A DNA stretch of 64,000 nucleotides from Jiangella sp. DSM 45060 (lineage in GTDB: Bacteria; Actinomycetota; Actinomycetes; Jiangellales; Jiangellaceae). The notes below the pieces were generated by a model, which worked only from the letters and a program-made list of their open reading frames with translations, was not told the origin of the DNA and made no database searches. The translations under genes were made by a program, and so were the position numbers. This document shows, piece by piece, positions 8,229 to 16,541 of this stretch; positions within the stretch are counted from its first letter, which is position 1, and every line of letters starts with the position of its first letter. Location of the stretch: positions 6,964,622 through 7,028,621 of the forward strand of contig NZ_LT629771.1 of assembly GCF_900105175.1 (NCBI RefSeq), in the 5' to 3' direction.

Positions 8229-9106
8229 GGCTCGGTCGCCAGCATGCCGTCGGGGAGACCGGGCAGACGGACGTCGACCCAGATGATGTCGTGACGCACC
8301 TCGTGGTAGCGCCTGAGCGACGCGACGCCGCCGAGCCAGCCGAGCCAGCCGCCGTACGGCGGGCGCTCCTCGTCGAAGCCGCTGTTCACGAACGTCAGCC
8401 GGGTGCCGCCGTCGGTGCCCTCGAGCTCCCAGGTGGCGACCAGCGACGGCCACTCGAGCACCACCTTGCGCTCGGGTTCCAGCTCGACGATGATCGCCGG
8501 CTCGTCGTCGAGGTCGAAGCTGCCCATCGCGAACCGGCCGCCGACGCGCGCTTCGATGTCGACGTTGGCGCCGAACCACCGCCGGTACCTCTCGGGATCG
8601 ATCAGCGAGTCGTAGACCTCGCCGGGGGCCGCGCCGATGGTCACCTCGCCGCGCATGCGCAGCGTGGTGAAGTCGCACTTCGGGGTGAGTTCGCGGCCCT
8701 CGACGTAGTCGACGAGGTTGGCGATGGACAGTTCCCAGAACGTCGGGAGCATGCCGCGGACGTGCGTCTCGGCCACGGCGACGCTCCACGGCGGCACGTG
8801 GCTCTGCGTGAGCGTGATGAGCGTGGCGTCGGGCCCGTCCTCGGCGAGCGAGATCTCCGTCGTCGTGTCCTCACCGCCGAGCGGCCAGATGAACCGGATG
8901 GTGGTGTCGTCGAGATGGACGAGGCGCTGCCGAGGGTCGACGCCGTCGGGGGTGTAGCGGCCCCAGAACACGTACCGCTGTCGCGCGAGGTCGACGTCGG
9001 CGTGCTCGGCCAGCCAGACGCGCATGGCGTCGGCGTCGGTGAGCGCGCGGTGCACCGTGGCCAGCGGGGCCTGCGCGCGGGCGCGCAGCAGGGTGGGCGG
9101 GGTCAT
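8225..9106 (-). CDS. Two-domain SRPBCC (AHSA1-like) protein
   Basis: This 293-residue protein is made of two consecutive START/SRPBCC domains. The first covers about residues 5-145 (ATVHRALTDADAMRVWLAEH to FWELSIANLVDYVEG). The second covers about 150-285 (GEVTIGAAPGEVYDSLIDPE, RRWFGANVDIEARVGG, YHEVRHDIIWVDV). AHSA1-like domains bind hydrophobic ligands and are frequently encoded next to ArsR-type regulators. It overlaps its neighbours on both sides by four bases. A plausible role is ligand binding or detoxification coupled to the downstream MFS exporter; this is inference. Confidence 0.85.
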   Translation of the reverse strand: MTPPTLLRARAQAPLATVHRALTDADAMRVWLAEHADVDLARQRYVFWGRYTPDGVDPRQRLVHLDDTTIRFIWPLGGEDTTTEISLAEDGPDATLITLTQSHVPPWSVAVAETHVRGMLPTFWELSIANLVDYVEGRELTPKCDFTTLRMRGEVTIGAAPGEVYDSLIDPERYRRWFGANVDIEARVGGRFAMGSFDLDDEPAIIVELEPERKVVLEWPSLVATWELEGTDGGTRLTFVNSGFDEERPPYGGWLGWLGGVASLRRYHEVRHDIIWVDVRLPGLPDGMLATEP

Positions 9107-9681
9107 CGTGGGTTCTCCTTGACGAGGCGTGGGTACAGCGCGACCGCGAGGCGGAACTCGTCGCCCTCGGCGCCGCCGTAGCGGGTGAAGAGGTCCTGAA
9201 GGGTGGACTGGAGGTCGGCGAGGAACTCCTGGCGCCGTTCCGGGCGGACCCGGATCTCGCCGGACACGCCGATGGACGGCAGTTCCGGCGCGGCCGGGCT
9301 ACCTGCGAGGCCGGCGATGGTGGCGACGTCGTCCTGCACGTCCTCCATGAGGTCGAGCAGGTAGCCGAGGCTGAGCGCGTCGCGGCTGCGGCGCGGCCCG
9401 AGCCGGCCGACCAGCCGCGGCGACAACCAGTACGACCGCGCCGTCGCCTGGTACACGCCCTCGTTGATGCCGCGTACCCGGCGCTCGCTGACGCGCGTGG
9501 CCAGGCCGGCGTCGACCAGGCGCTTCACGTGGTAGTAGACCCACTGCGGCGTCTGGCCGAGCGCCTTCGCGACCTCGGTGCACGAGTGCGGCTCGGCGAG
9601 CTGACGCAGCACTTCCACGCGCTGCGGCTTCATCAGCGCTTCGGCTCTGTCGACCTCGTCGAGGTACAGCACATCCTTCAT
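9103..9681 (-). CDS. ArsR-like winged-helix transcriptional regulator
   Basis: This is a 192-residue protein. Residues 10-75 form an ArsR-type winged helix (EALMKPQRVEVLRQLAEPHS, CTEVAKALGQTPQWVYYHVKRL). The C-terminal region has HxxxR-poor helices without a metal-binding cysteine pair, so it is not an arsenic or metal sensor of the classic type. It leads the operon with the SRPBCC and MFS genes and is divergent from the Fic-like gene. The 64-bp intergenic region is conspicuously AT-rich and contains TTCATGTGAA, a 10-bp dyad overlapping the start codon that could be an autoregulatory site. Confidence 0.88.
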   Translation of the reverse strand: MKDVLYLDEVDRAEALMKPQRVEVLRQLAEPHSCTEVAKALGQTPQWVYYHVKRLVDAGLATRVSERRVRGINEGVYQATARSYWLSPRLVGRLGPRRSRDALSLGYLLDLMEDVQDDVATIAGLAGSPAAPELPSIGVSGEIRVRPERRQEFLADLQSTLQDLFTRYGGAEGDEFRLAVALYPRLVKENPR

Positions 9682-9745
9682 GTGAAGAGATTCTTGTATG
9701 TAAAGCAGATTTTTGTCAATGGACTTTTCTGGCTAGGCTGACGGC

Positions 9746-10480
9746 ATGGACGATCCGCTCGCAGGGGTGCTCACCCTCACCGGCATCGGCGCGGCGGCCG
9801 CGCAGGCGCGCAGCTCCGTCGACGCCCTGCTCCGGCATCCCGTCATGCGCCGCGACGCCGGACGGGTGGCGGCGCTGTCGGCGCTGCACGGTGCCCAGGC
9901 GTCGGCCGCGCTCGACGGCGGCGATCCCGACGCCGTCGACGATCCGGTGCTGCAGGGTGCGCTGCGGGTCACGGCCGAGGTGCCCGAGCTCGCGCAGGTG
10001 TGGGGACGGTCGCCGCGGCAGGCGCTGGCGCGGCTGCACATGCTGGCGGCGCGCGATCTCGTCACCGACGCGTCGCAGCTGGGCCGGCCGCGCGCGAGCG
10101 TCGACGCGGCACGGCTGGACCAGCTGCTGCGGCTCGCCACGGCGCCGACGGAGGCGCCCGGCGTCGTGGTGGCGGCGCTGGTGCACGGCGAGCTGCTCGC
10201 GCTGCGTCCGTTCGGTGTCGCGGACGGCGTGGTCGCGCGCGCCGCCGAACGCGTCGTCCTGGTCTCACTGGGCGTCGACACCAAGGCCGTCAGCGTGCCC
10301 GAGGCCGGGCATCGCGCGCTGGAGCGGGCGTACGAGCCGGTGGCCCAGGCCTACGCGAGCGGCGCGCCCGACGGCGTCGGCGCCTGGATCCGTCAGTGTG
10401 CCGACGCCTATGCGCGGGGCGCCGAGGTGGGGCTCACGCTGGCCGAACGGGTGCGGACTGCGGTGTCCGAAACGGGCTGA
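9746..10480 (+). CDS. Degenerate Fic/DOC-fold protein of the Tad/helicase neighbourhood
   Basis: This is a 244-residue protein. The C-terminal half contains ALRPFGVADGVVARAAER, which lines up with the Fic motif HPFx(D/E)GNGRxxR but lacks the catalytic histidine (Arg instead) and the GNGR phosphate loop. AMP-transfer activity is therefore unlikely. Actinobacterial homologues, often called 'oxidoreductase' in annotations, sit beside the HAD hydrolase and ssd-tadA genes, as here. The upstream ALHGAQASAALDG resembles the inhibitory or N-terminal helix region of Fic proteins. The assignment rests on motif shape and gene order; the function is unknown. Confidence 0.65.
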   Translation: MDDPLAGVLTLTGIGAAAAQARSSVDALLRHPVMRRDAGRVAALSALHGAQASAALDGGDPDAVDDPVLQGALRVTAEVPELAQVWGRSPRQALARLHMLAARDLVTDASQLGRPRASVDAARLDQLLRLATAPTEAPGVVVAALVHGELLALRPFGVADGVVARAAERVVLVSLGVDTKAVSVPEAGHRALERAYEPVAQAYASGAPDGVGAWIRQCADAYARGAEVGLTLAERVRTAVSETG

Positions 10481-10843
10481 GCTGGGTGGTGGCGGCGGTG
10501 GCGCGGCCTTGGCGACGTCGGGCCGGGCGGGGCAGCGCCGGACTCGGGGCGGCGTCAGGCTGGCGGGGCGGCGTCAGGCGTTCCGGGCCGGCTTCGGCCC
10601 GGGCGGGGCGGCGTCACGCACATGCGAGCGGCGCCCCGCGTGAGGTAGGGCGCCGCCGCTGACACGGCTGAGACGGGTTACCAGTGCGTGCATCTCGTCC
10701 GTCGCCCCGGCATACCCGGGAACGACTGCCCGTACATGGGTGGATCGCCGCGTGGGTTCCCTCCGCCGTGCTATGGACCTTGCGGTCCGTACTTTGTTTC
10801 TAGGACATCACGGGGGCGGAGCGAAAGGGCAACGAGTAGATCT
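10481..10843. other. 363-bp intergenic stretch without a supported gene
   Basis: The first 140 bp repeat GGGGCGGCGTCAGGC-like words. The rest has more balanced composition and contains a small hairpin (GGACC-TTGC-GGTCC near 10777-10790) followed by a short T-rich run, which could terminate the minus-strand or plus-strand message. A 19-codon ATG frame on the minus strand (around 10680-10736) has no ribosome-binding site that I trust. I see no RNA gene that I can name. Confidence 0.5.
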
Positions 10844-11755
10844 TTACGTTTCGCAGACCCTGACGGCCAGGCGAACGAGCTCGATCAGGGTCGGATTCCC
10901 CAGTGGCTGCGAGACGCGGGTGTCCATGGTGTCGTTGTGGATGTTGACGGCGACGGTCGCCTCCGCGAACTGGGCGGCGCGGTCGCAGTCGGTCACCGTC
11001 CACGCGGTTTCGACCTGCACCGTCTCTCCGGCGCCGATGTCGATCGGCAGCGGATCGGTGGTCATCGTGAAGCCGGGGGTCGTGGTCTCCATCGCCGTGA
11101 CGGTGAGCGGCTCCTCGCTGCTGTTGGACACCGGCAGGACGATGTGCGCGCCGCTCGCGTCGGCCGAGACGGTCCGGGTCTCGCCGACCAGGACGCCGGT
11201 GCCGCCGGCCGTTTCGCAGCCGCCCTGCCAGGCCCAGATCAGCTGGTCGTCGCCGGGCTGCCCGGTCACGACGACCGTCTGCTCGCCGGAGGCGGTGCGG
11301 ACGCGGACCTGCAGCGTTCCGGGCGGACGGGTGCCGCAGTCGGCCTCGACGATCGCGCCGACGCGGACCCACTCGCCCGGCGCCGCGGTGACGGACCCGG
11401 CGTCGGGGTCGTCCAGCGACCTGAATCCCTCGACGTCGACGGAGAGGATCTCCAGCTCACGCGGGCCGGTGTTGATCAGGTTGACGTACAGACGCTGCGA
11501 GTTCGACGACAGCGGCGAGCCGTACTCGGTGTCCACAGAGCCGCGGACGAGGTCGACCTCGGCGTACTCGGCGGCGTCGTTGCGCGCGTTGTTCGCCACG
11601 ATGCCCACGACGGCGCCGACGATCAGCGCCGCGCCGAGCCCGCCCCACAGCTTCCACCGCGGCGTCGGGCGGTCCGTTTCCGTGGCGTCGTCGACGGACG
11701 TCGGACCGACGGTGCCCAGCTCAAGTGGCACGTCGCGCTCGTCGTCGGTCTCCAT
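10844..11755 (-). CDS. Membrane-anchored hypothetical protein with two beta-sandwich-like extracellular domains
   Basis: This is a 303-residue protein. A short acidic cytoplasmic N-terminus (about 35 residues) is followed by one transmembrane helix (LWGGLGAALIVGAVVGIVA) and a secreted part of about 240 residues. That part is rich in Thr/Val/Asp and contains four spaced cysteines (ADCGT, GGCETA, VTDCD, and a terminal RVCET). Repeated phrases such as INTGPRELEILSVDVEG and VSNSSEEPLTVTAMETTTPG suggest two Ig-like or DUF-type beta domains. It is single-copy, divergent from a small TPR-like membrane protein, and of unknown function. Confidence 0.75.
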   Translation of the reverse strand: METDDERDVPLELGTVGPTSVDDATETDRPTPRWKLWGGLGAALIVGAVVGIVANNARNDAAEYAEVDLVRGSVDTEYGSPLSSNSQRLYVNLINTGPRELEILSVDVEGFRSLDDPDAGSVTAAPGEWVRVGAIVEADCGTRPPGTLQVRVRTASGEQTVVVTGQPGDDQLIWAWQGGCETAGGTGVLVGETRTVSADASGAHIVLPVSNSSEEPLTVTAMETTTPGFTMTTDPLPIDIGAGETVQVETAWTVTDCDRAAQFAEATVAVNIHNDTMDTRVSQPLGNPTLIELVRLAVRVCET

Positions 11756-11855
11756 GGATCGATTGTGGCCCGCTACCTGCTCGTCGGGACATCACACGGC
11801 GGTCACGGTTCGTTCCGTTTGCGAGGTCTGCTCATCGAGGCCATGATCGGAAACC

Positions 11856-12308
11856 ATGGTGAACCGGGGGAACCGGCTCAGATACGTCATGTGGTTCGTA
11901 CTGGCCGGCGTCGTAGTGCTGCTCGCTGCCCTGATCGTGGCGATCGCCATGGACGTCGAGATCTCCACAGCCGCGTCGGCGACGATCCTCGCGGTCTGTG
12001 GAGTCGTCTCCGCGGCGCTCGTGGTCGGGTCGCGGGCACTGGCCCAGCAGCCGGTGGTCGGTACGGACCAGACGGTCGACTCCGCGCAGGTCAACGACCC
12101 GTCCGCCGGCAACATCTCCAACTGGATGTTCCTTGCCGACTCCTACGTGGAGCGGCAGGAGTTCGACTCCGCGGAACGGTTCTACCGCCGTGCCGCCGAC
12201 GCCGGCCACGGTCCCGCCATGGCCCGGCTCAGCGAGGTCCTCTACGAACTCGGCCGCGACGACGAGGCGGCGTACTACCGCGAGAAGGGCCGCGAAGTCG
12301 GCGGGTGA
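11856..12308 (+). CDS. Small membrane protein with a Sel1/TPR-like repeat
   Basis: This is a 150-residue protein. Two transmembrane helices occupy residues 9-34 (MWFVLAGVVVLLAALIVAIA) and about 38-60. The C-terminal 60 residues hold a tetratricopeptide/Sel1-like helical pair (FLADSYVERQEFDSAERFYR, then RAADAGHGPAMARLSEVLYE). This arrangement suggests a membrane-tethered protein-interaction module. It is divergent from the anchored beta-sandwich protein across 100 bp, so the two may be co-regulated. No specific function can be assigned. Confidence 0.75.
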   Translation: MVNRGNRLRYVMWFVLAGVVVLLAALIVAIAMDVEISTAASATILAVCGVVSAALVVGSRALAQQPVVGTDQTVDSAQVNDPSAGNISNWMFLADSYVERQEFDSAERFYRRAADAGHGPAMARLSEVLYELGRDDEAAYYREKGREVGG

Positions 12309-12488
12309 GGGGTGGGTGCGGCGAACTTGCGGCCGTGGTGCACGTCCGTTCCCTGGTGCGTCCGTTGCCTGGAGGTCCGGCACGCTGAGGACCCGGTCGG
12401 GACGCCGCGGCCACGGAGGACGGTCGCACGGCTGTCGTCTCGCTCGAGGGGCAGCAAGCTCCCAGCCGATCCCGTCAATCCAGAGGTC

Positions 12489-13298
12489 TCAGGAGCGGCG
12501 CCGCCGGACGGCGTACCAGGCCAGCCCCGCGGCCGCCGCCCCCGCACTGATCGCCGCCGCCGCGATGGCCGGCTTCGGCGCGTCGCGGATCGACGCCCGC
12601 TGGCGCAGCGCGACCGGCTTCGAGAACACCAGCACCGGCCAGCCGTTGTCGGCGGCGGACCGGCGCAGCGCGCGGTCGGGGTTGACGGCGTACGGGTGGC
12701 CGACCGCCTCCAGCATCGGCAGATCGGTCGCTGAGTCCGTGTACGCGTAGCTGCGGCCGAGGTCGTAGCCCTTGTCCTTGGCCAGCTCGCGGATCGCCTC
12801 GGCCTTGTTGTCGCCGTACGCGTAGTAGTCGATCTCGCCGGTGTACTTGCCGTCGTCGCCCACGACCATGCGGGTCGCGATGACGCGGTCGGCCCCCAGC
12901 ATGTCGCCGATCGGCTCGACCACCTCCGCGCCGCTCGACGACACCACGACGACCTCGCGGCCGGCCAGGTGGTGCTCCTCGATCAGCGTGACCGCCTCGT
13001 CGTACACGATCGGGTCGACGATCGTGTGCAGCGTCTCCGCCACGATGTCCTTCACCACCTGTACGTCCCAGCCGGTGACCAGGCCCGAGAGGTACTCGCG
13101 CATGCGCTCCATCTGGTCGTGGTCGGCGCCACCCACCAGATAGACGAACTGGGCGTACGCGCTGCGCAGCACAGCTCGACGGTTGATCAGACCGCCCTGG
13201 TAGAAGCTCTTGGAGAAGGCCAGCGTGCTCGACTTCGCGATGATCGTCTTATCGAGGTCGAAGAACGCCGCGGTCGCAGGGCGGTCGTCGTTGTCCAC
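12489..13298 (-). CDS. HAD-superfamily subfamily IB hydrolase (SerB-like phosphatase)
   Basis: The protein has 269 residues from the GTG at 13298. The frame stays open far upstream only because of GC-rich repeats. Motif I AFFDLDKTII carries the nucleophile and acid aspartates; motif II is VVVSSSG, motif III a lysine in the GDNKAEAI region, and motif IV DSATDLPML. A C-terminal hydrophobic helix and basic tail (AAAAISAGAAAAGLAWYAV then RRRR) suggest membrane attachment. HAD-IB hydrolases of this type sit beside ssd-tadA in many actinobacteria and are sometimes annotated as inhibition-of-morphological-differentiation proteins. The phosphate substrate is unknown. Confidence 0.88.
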   Translation of the reverse strand: MDNDDRPATAAFFDLDKTIIAKSSTLAFSKSFYQGGLINRRAVLRSAYAQFVYLVGGADHDQMERMREYLSGLVTGWDVQVVKDIVAETLHTIVDPIVYDEAVTLIEEHHLAGREVVVVSSSGAEVVEPIGDMLGADRVIATRMVVGDDGKYTGEIDYYAYGDNKAEAIRELAKDKGYDLGRSYAYTDSATDLPMLEAVGHPYAVNPDRALRRSAADNGWPVLVFSKPVALRQRASIRDAPKPAIAAAAISAGAAAAGLAWYAVRRRRS

Positions 13299-13600
13299 GA
13301 GTAACGAGGATATCCAGGAGTGCCCGGGGCCGCTGCCCAGGCGGCTCCGTGGCGGGCGCCGGATTAAAAGTCGTCGCGTTGGTTTGGCCCCAGCCGCCGT
13401 TGGGGACGATGCGTTCTGGCGGCACCCCCCCGCCGCCTTTTGACCCGGCCCGCCCCCCTGGCCGGGTCCGCACGGCTCCTGCCTCCCACCCGGCAGGGGC
13501 CGTGTCTTTTTGTCCGGTACCGGTTCATCGGTGGTGCTGGGCGACGGGGGACCGTTTCCGGTTCGCTGCGATACTCGGCTGGCGGCTGGGTTGGGCGCTG

Positions 13601-13675
13601 CGGGGTCGGGCTCCGCGGGGTCGGGCTCCGCGGGGTCGGGCTCCGCGGGATCGGGCTCCGCGGGATCGGGCTCCG
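13601..13675. repeat. 15-bp tandem repeat, five copies
   Basis: The unit CGGGGTCGGGCTCCG occurs five times head to tail; the last two copies have A in place of the fourth/fifth-position G. It lies in the 883-bp gap 13299-14181 upstream of ssd, which contains no supported gene. The perfect periodicity in multiples of three creates an artefactual peptide repeat in every frame. Confidence 0.9.
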
Positions 13676-13800
13676 CGGTGGCCGCGACGGGTGCCGCCGG
13701 CGAGCCGCGGCCGGGCCGAGCGTCGATCCGAGGGGTCGGCCCGTGCGTCCGCCCGCATCGCTCCGCAGCTGTCGAGCCGTTCCGTCGACCGCCCGAGTGC

Positions 13801-13954
13801 CGCACCGTTGGCCGCTGCCCGCTGCCCACCGTTGACCGCTGTTCACCGGGGACCGCTGACGGCCGCCGACCGCTTGAGCGCCGCACCGTTGGCCGCTGCC
13901 CGCTGCCCACCGTTGACCGCTGTTCACCGCGGACCCGCTGACGGCCGCCGACCG
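13801..13954. repeat. 81-bp direct repeat, two copies
   Basis: A block beginning CGCACCGTTGGCCGCTGCCC at 13801 recurs at 13882, identical for most of about 73 bp. Shorter GAGCGCCGCACCG fragments continue to about 14010. Together with the 15-bp array it fills the non-coding gap between the HAD gene and ssd. Confidence 0.85.
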
Positions 13955-14061
13955 CCGAGCGTCGACCGTCCGAGCGCCGCACCGCCAACCGTCCGAGCGC
14001 CGCACCGCCGACCGCCGCGAGCATCACACGCTCCCGATCGGCGACGGGGCTCCCAGCAGGC

Positions 14062-14116
14062 AGTTGTCCACAGCCCCAACGGATTCGCCGAGTTGTCCAC
14101 AATCCGCGAATCGGCG
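14062..14116 (+). promoter_or_regulatory. Element with paired DnaA-box-like motifs upstream of ssd-tadABC
   Basis: Two perfect TTGTCCACA nonamers, at 14064-14072 and 14093-14101, are spaced 29 bp start to start. The whole 55-bp block is about 40/55 identical to a block at 18823-18877 upstream of the pilin gene. TTGTCCACA is the high-GC actinobacterial DnaA-box form, but there is no dnaA, dnaN or AT-rich unwinding region here. I therefore read it as a cis-element shared by the two tad transcription units; the binding factor is unknown. Confidence 0.55.
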
Positions 14117-14181
14117 CGCGAACGAAACGTCCGCAGCGGCAAGGGTGGAGGGGAGTCCCGCACCCATCCCCGGAGGTCCCC

Positions 14182-15309
14182 GTGTCCCGCACCGCCACCC
14201 GCCCCAACCGCCGCCCAGCCGGGCCGATCGACGTGCCGCCGCCACCACGGCCGTTGGTCATCACCCACAACGACGCCGTCCTCGACGATCTGCTCCGCAT
14301 CGCGGCCGCCGCGTCCGTCGAGCTCGAGGTCGTCGATCGCCTCGAATCGGCGCGATCACGCTGGTCCCACGTGCCGCTGGTGGTCGTCGGCGACGATGAG
14401 GCCGAGGCGGTCACCGCGATGTCGCTGCCGCGTCGGCCGGGCGTCATCCTGGTCGGCGATCACGATGACGACGCCGGTATCTGGCGTCGCGGCGTCGCCA
14501 TCGGGGCGGAACAGGTGCTGTTCTTCCCGGAGGGCGAGCCCTGGCTGGCGGGCCGGTTCGCCGATGCGGCCGAGGGCGGCGGCGGGGACGCGCTGGTGGT
14601 CGGCGTCATGGGCGGTCGCGGCGGCGCGGGTGCGTCCGTGCTGGCCACAGGTCTGGCGGCGACGGCGAGCCGGCAGGGGATGGCGGTCATCCTGGCCGAC
14701 CTCGATCCGCTCGGCGGCGGCCTCGACCTCGTCCTCGGCGCCGAGGACGTCACCGGCCTGCGCTGGCCCGACCTCGCCGACAGCAAAGGCCGGCTGGGGG
14801 CGCGGGCGCTGCGATCGGAGTTGCCCGGCCGTCACGGGCTGGCCGTCCTGTCCTGGGATCGCGGCGACCTGCTGACGCTCGCACCCGACGCCGCCGACGT
14901 GGTCCTCGCCGCGGCCAGACGGGCCGTCGACCTGGTCGTGCTCGATCTGCCGCGATGGCCCGATCCAGCCGCCGAGTACGCCATCGGGCTGTGCGCCTCC
15001 GTGCTCCTGGTCGTGCCGGCCGAGGTGCGGGCGGTCGCGTCGGCCACTCGGGTCGCCGCGAGCCTCACCACGCTCGCCGCCGACGTGCGCGTGGTGACAC
15101 GCGGCCCTTCGTCCTCCGGCCTGCGCGGGCCGGACGTCGCGATGGCGCTCGGACTGCCCTTCGCCCTGCATCTCCCGGCAGAGCCGCGGCTCGGCACGCA
15201 GCTCGATCGCGGCGAATCACCCGGTCTCGACAACAAGGGCCCGTTGGTCCAGGGGTGCGGCCGCCTGCTGGAATCGCTCCTCCGCGACCACCGGCTGGTC
15301 GGCACATGA
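14182..15309 (+). CDS. ssd: Ssd/CpaE-TadZ-like septum-site-determining P-loop protein
   Basis: The protein has 375 residues from a GTG. The N-terminal 135 residues look like a receiver-type pseudo-domain (LVITHNDAVLDDLLRIAAAA), followed by a MinD/ParA-type ATPase fold. The deviant Walker A reads VMGGRGGAGASVLATGLA, in which the usual lysines are absent, and ADLDPLGGGLDLVLG is the Walker A' region. Family members (TIGR03815-type CpaE homologues, mycobacterial Ssd) are thought to position Tad machinery or affect septation. The ATG of tadA overlaps its stop. The missing P-loop lysine argues against normal ATP turnover. Confidence 0.88.
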   Translation: MSRTATRPNRRPAGPIDVPPPPRPLVITHNDAVLDDLLRIAAAASVELEVVDRLESARSRWSHVPLVVVGDDEAEAVTAMSLPRRPGVILVGDHDDDAGIWRRGVAIGAEQVLFFPEGEPWLAGRFADAAEGGGGDALVVGVMGGRGGAGASVLATGLAATASRQGMAVILADLDPLGGGLDLVLGAEDVTGLRWPDLADSKGRLGARALRSELPGRHGLAVLSWDRGDLLTLAPDAADVVLAAARRAVDLVVLDLPRWPDPAAEYAIGLCASVLLVVPAEVRAVASATRVAASLTTLAADVRVVTRGPSSSGLRGPDVAMALGLPFALHLPAEPRLGTQLDRGESPGLDNKGPLVQGCGRLLESLLRDHRLVGT

Positions 15310-16541
15310 AGTTCGACGAGACGCTGCTCGACCGCATCCGGGGCACGCTCGCGCAGAACGCCGAGGCGCCGACGCCCGCCCGGGTCGCCGCGCTGCTGCG
15401 CTCCGAGGGCGCCGTCCTCGGCGACGCCGCGGTGCTGGAGGTCACCGAGGCGTTGCGGGCCGAGATCATCGGCGCCGGTCCGCTCGATCCGCTGTTGCGC
15501 CGTCCCGGGGTGACGGACGTGCTGGTCAACGCGCCCGACGAGGTCTGGATCGACGACGGTGACGGCTTGCGGCGCGAGCCGGTGCGGTTCCGGGACGAGA
15601 CCGCGGTGCGACGGCTCGCGGTGCGGCTCGCCGCCTCGGCCGGTCGCCGGCTCGACGACGCGGTTCCGTACGTCGACGCGCGGCTGGCCGGCGGCGTTCG
15701 GTTGCACGCCGTCGTGCCGCCGGTCGCGCCGGACGGCACGGTCATCTCGCTGCGGGTCCCTTCCGGGCGTGCGCTGAGTCTCGGCGATCTCGTCGCCGCG
15801 GGCACGGTCCCCAGCGCGCTGGAGCCGTGGCTGACGGCGCTCGTGCGGGCTCGGCTGGCGTTCCTGATCACCGGGCGGACGGGCTGCGGCAAGACCACGG
15901 TGCTCGAGGCGTTGCTCGGCGTCTGCGATCCACGTGAGCGCATCGTGCTCGTCGAAGACGCCGGCGAACTGCGTCCCGATCACCCGCACGTGGTCCGGCT
16001 CGAGGCGCGTGCGGCCAACGTCGAAGGCGCCGGTCGCATCGGACTCGACGTGCTGGTCCGGCAGGCGTTGCGGATGCGGCCCGACCGGATCGTCGTCGGC
16101 GAGGTGAGGGGTGCCGAGGTCGTCGATCTGCTGGCTGCGCTGAACACGGGTCACGAGGGTGGCTGCGGGACACTGCACGCCAACTCGACGGCCGACGTGC
16201 CGGCGCGACTGGAGGCGCTCGGACTGGCGGCGGGGTTGGGGCGGGCGGCGGTGCACGCTCAGGCACGGGCGGCTCTCGATGCCGTGGTTCACCTCGTTCG
16301 GGACGCCGACGGCCGGCGCCGGGTGGTGCAGGTCGACGTGGTCGGCGGCGACGGTGCGGGCGGGGTGCGATCTGGCGGTGGCGGTGGCGGTGACTGCGGT
16401 GGGGGCGGCCCGGACGGTCGGGTGGGCGGTGGACTGGCGACGGCGGCGGCGTTCCGGGTCGACGGCGACGGCGTGGTGGCGCGCGGTCCGGGGTTCGGCG
16501 TGCTGGCCGATCTGCTCGCGCGGCTGGGGTGGGAACCGTGA
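15306..16541 (+). CDS. tadA: TadA/CpaF-family secretion ATPase
   Basis: This is a 411-residue protein. An N-terminal helical region is followed by the type II/IV secretion ATPase core. Walker A is GRTGCGKTT at about residues 190-198, the Asp box is VLVEDAGELRP, Walker B is RPDRIVVGEVRGAE, and the His box is GGCGTLHANS. It would be the cytoplasmic hexamer that powers assembly of a Tad/Flp pilus. It overlaps ssd upstream and tadB downstream (GTGA). Residues 355-385 are an unusual Gly-rich insertion (GGVRSGGGGGGDCGGGG), probably an unstructured loop arising from repeat slippage. Confidence 0.93.
   Translation: MKFDETLLDRIRGTLAQNAEAPTPARVAALLRSEGAVLGDAAVLEVTEALRAEIIGAGPLDPLLRRPGVTDVLVNAPDEVWIDDGDGLRREPVRFRDETAVRRLAVRLAASAGRRLDDAVPYVDARLAGGVRLHAVVPPVAPDGTVISLRVPSGRALSLGDLVAAGTVPSALEPWLTALVRARLAFLITGRTGCGKTTVLEALLGVCDPRERIVLVEDAGELRPDHPHVVRLEARAANVEGAGRIGLDVLVRQALRMRPDRIVVGEVRGAEVVDLLAALNTGHEGGCGTLHANSTADVPARLEALGLAAGLGRAAVHAQARAALDAVVHLVRDADGRRRVVQVDVVGGDGAGGVRSGGGGGGDCGGGGPDGRVGGGLATAAAFRVDGDGVVARGPGFGVLADLLARLGWEP

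Noticed and set aside
10688..10843. A gene starting near 10688 on the plus strand
   Set aside because: Most of its long frame is antisense to the anchored protein gene at 10844-11755, and the first 40 codons lack a ribosome-binding site or familiar composition.
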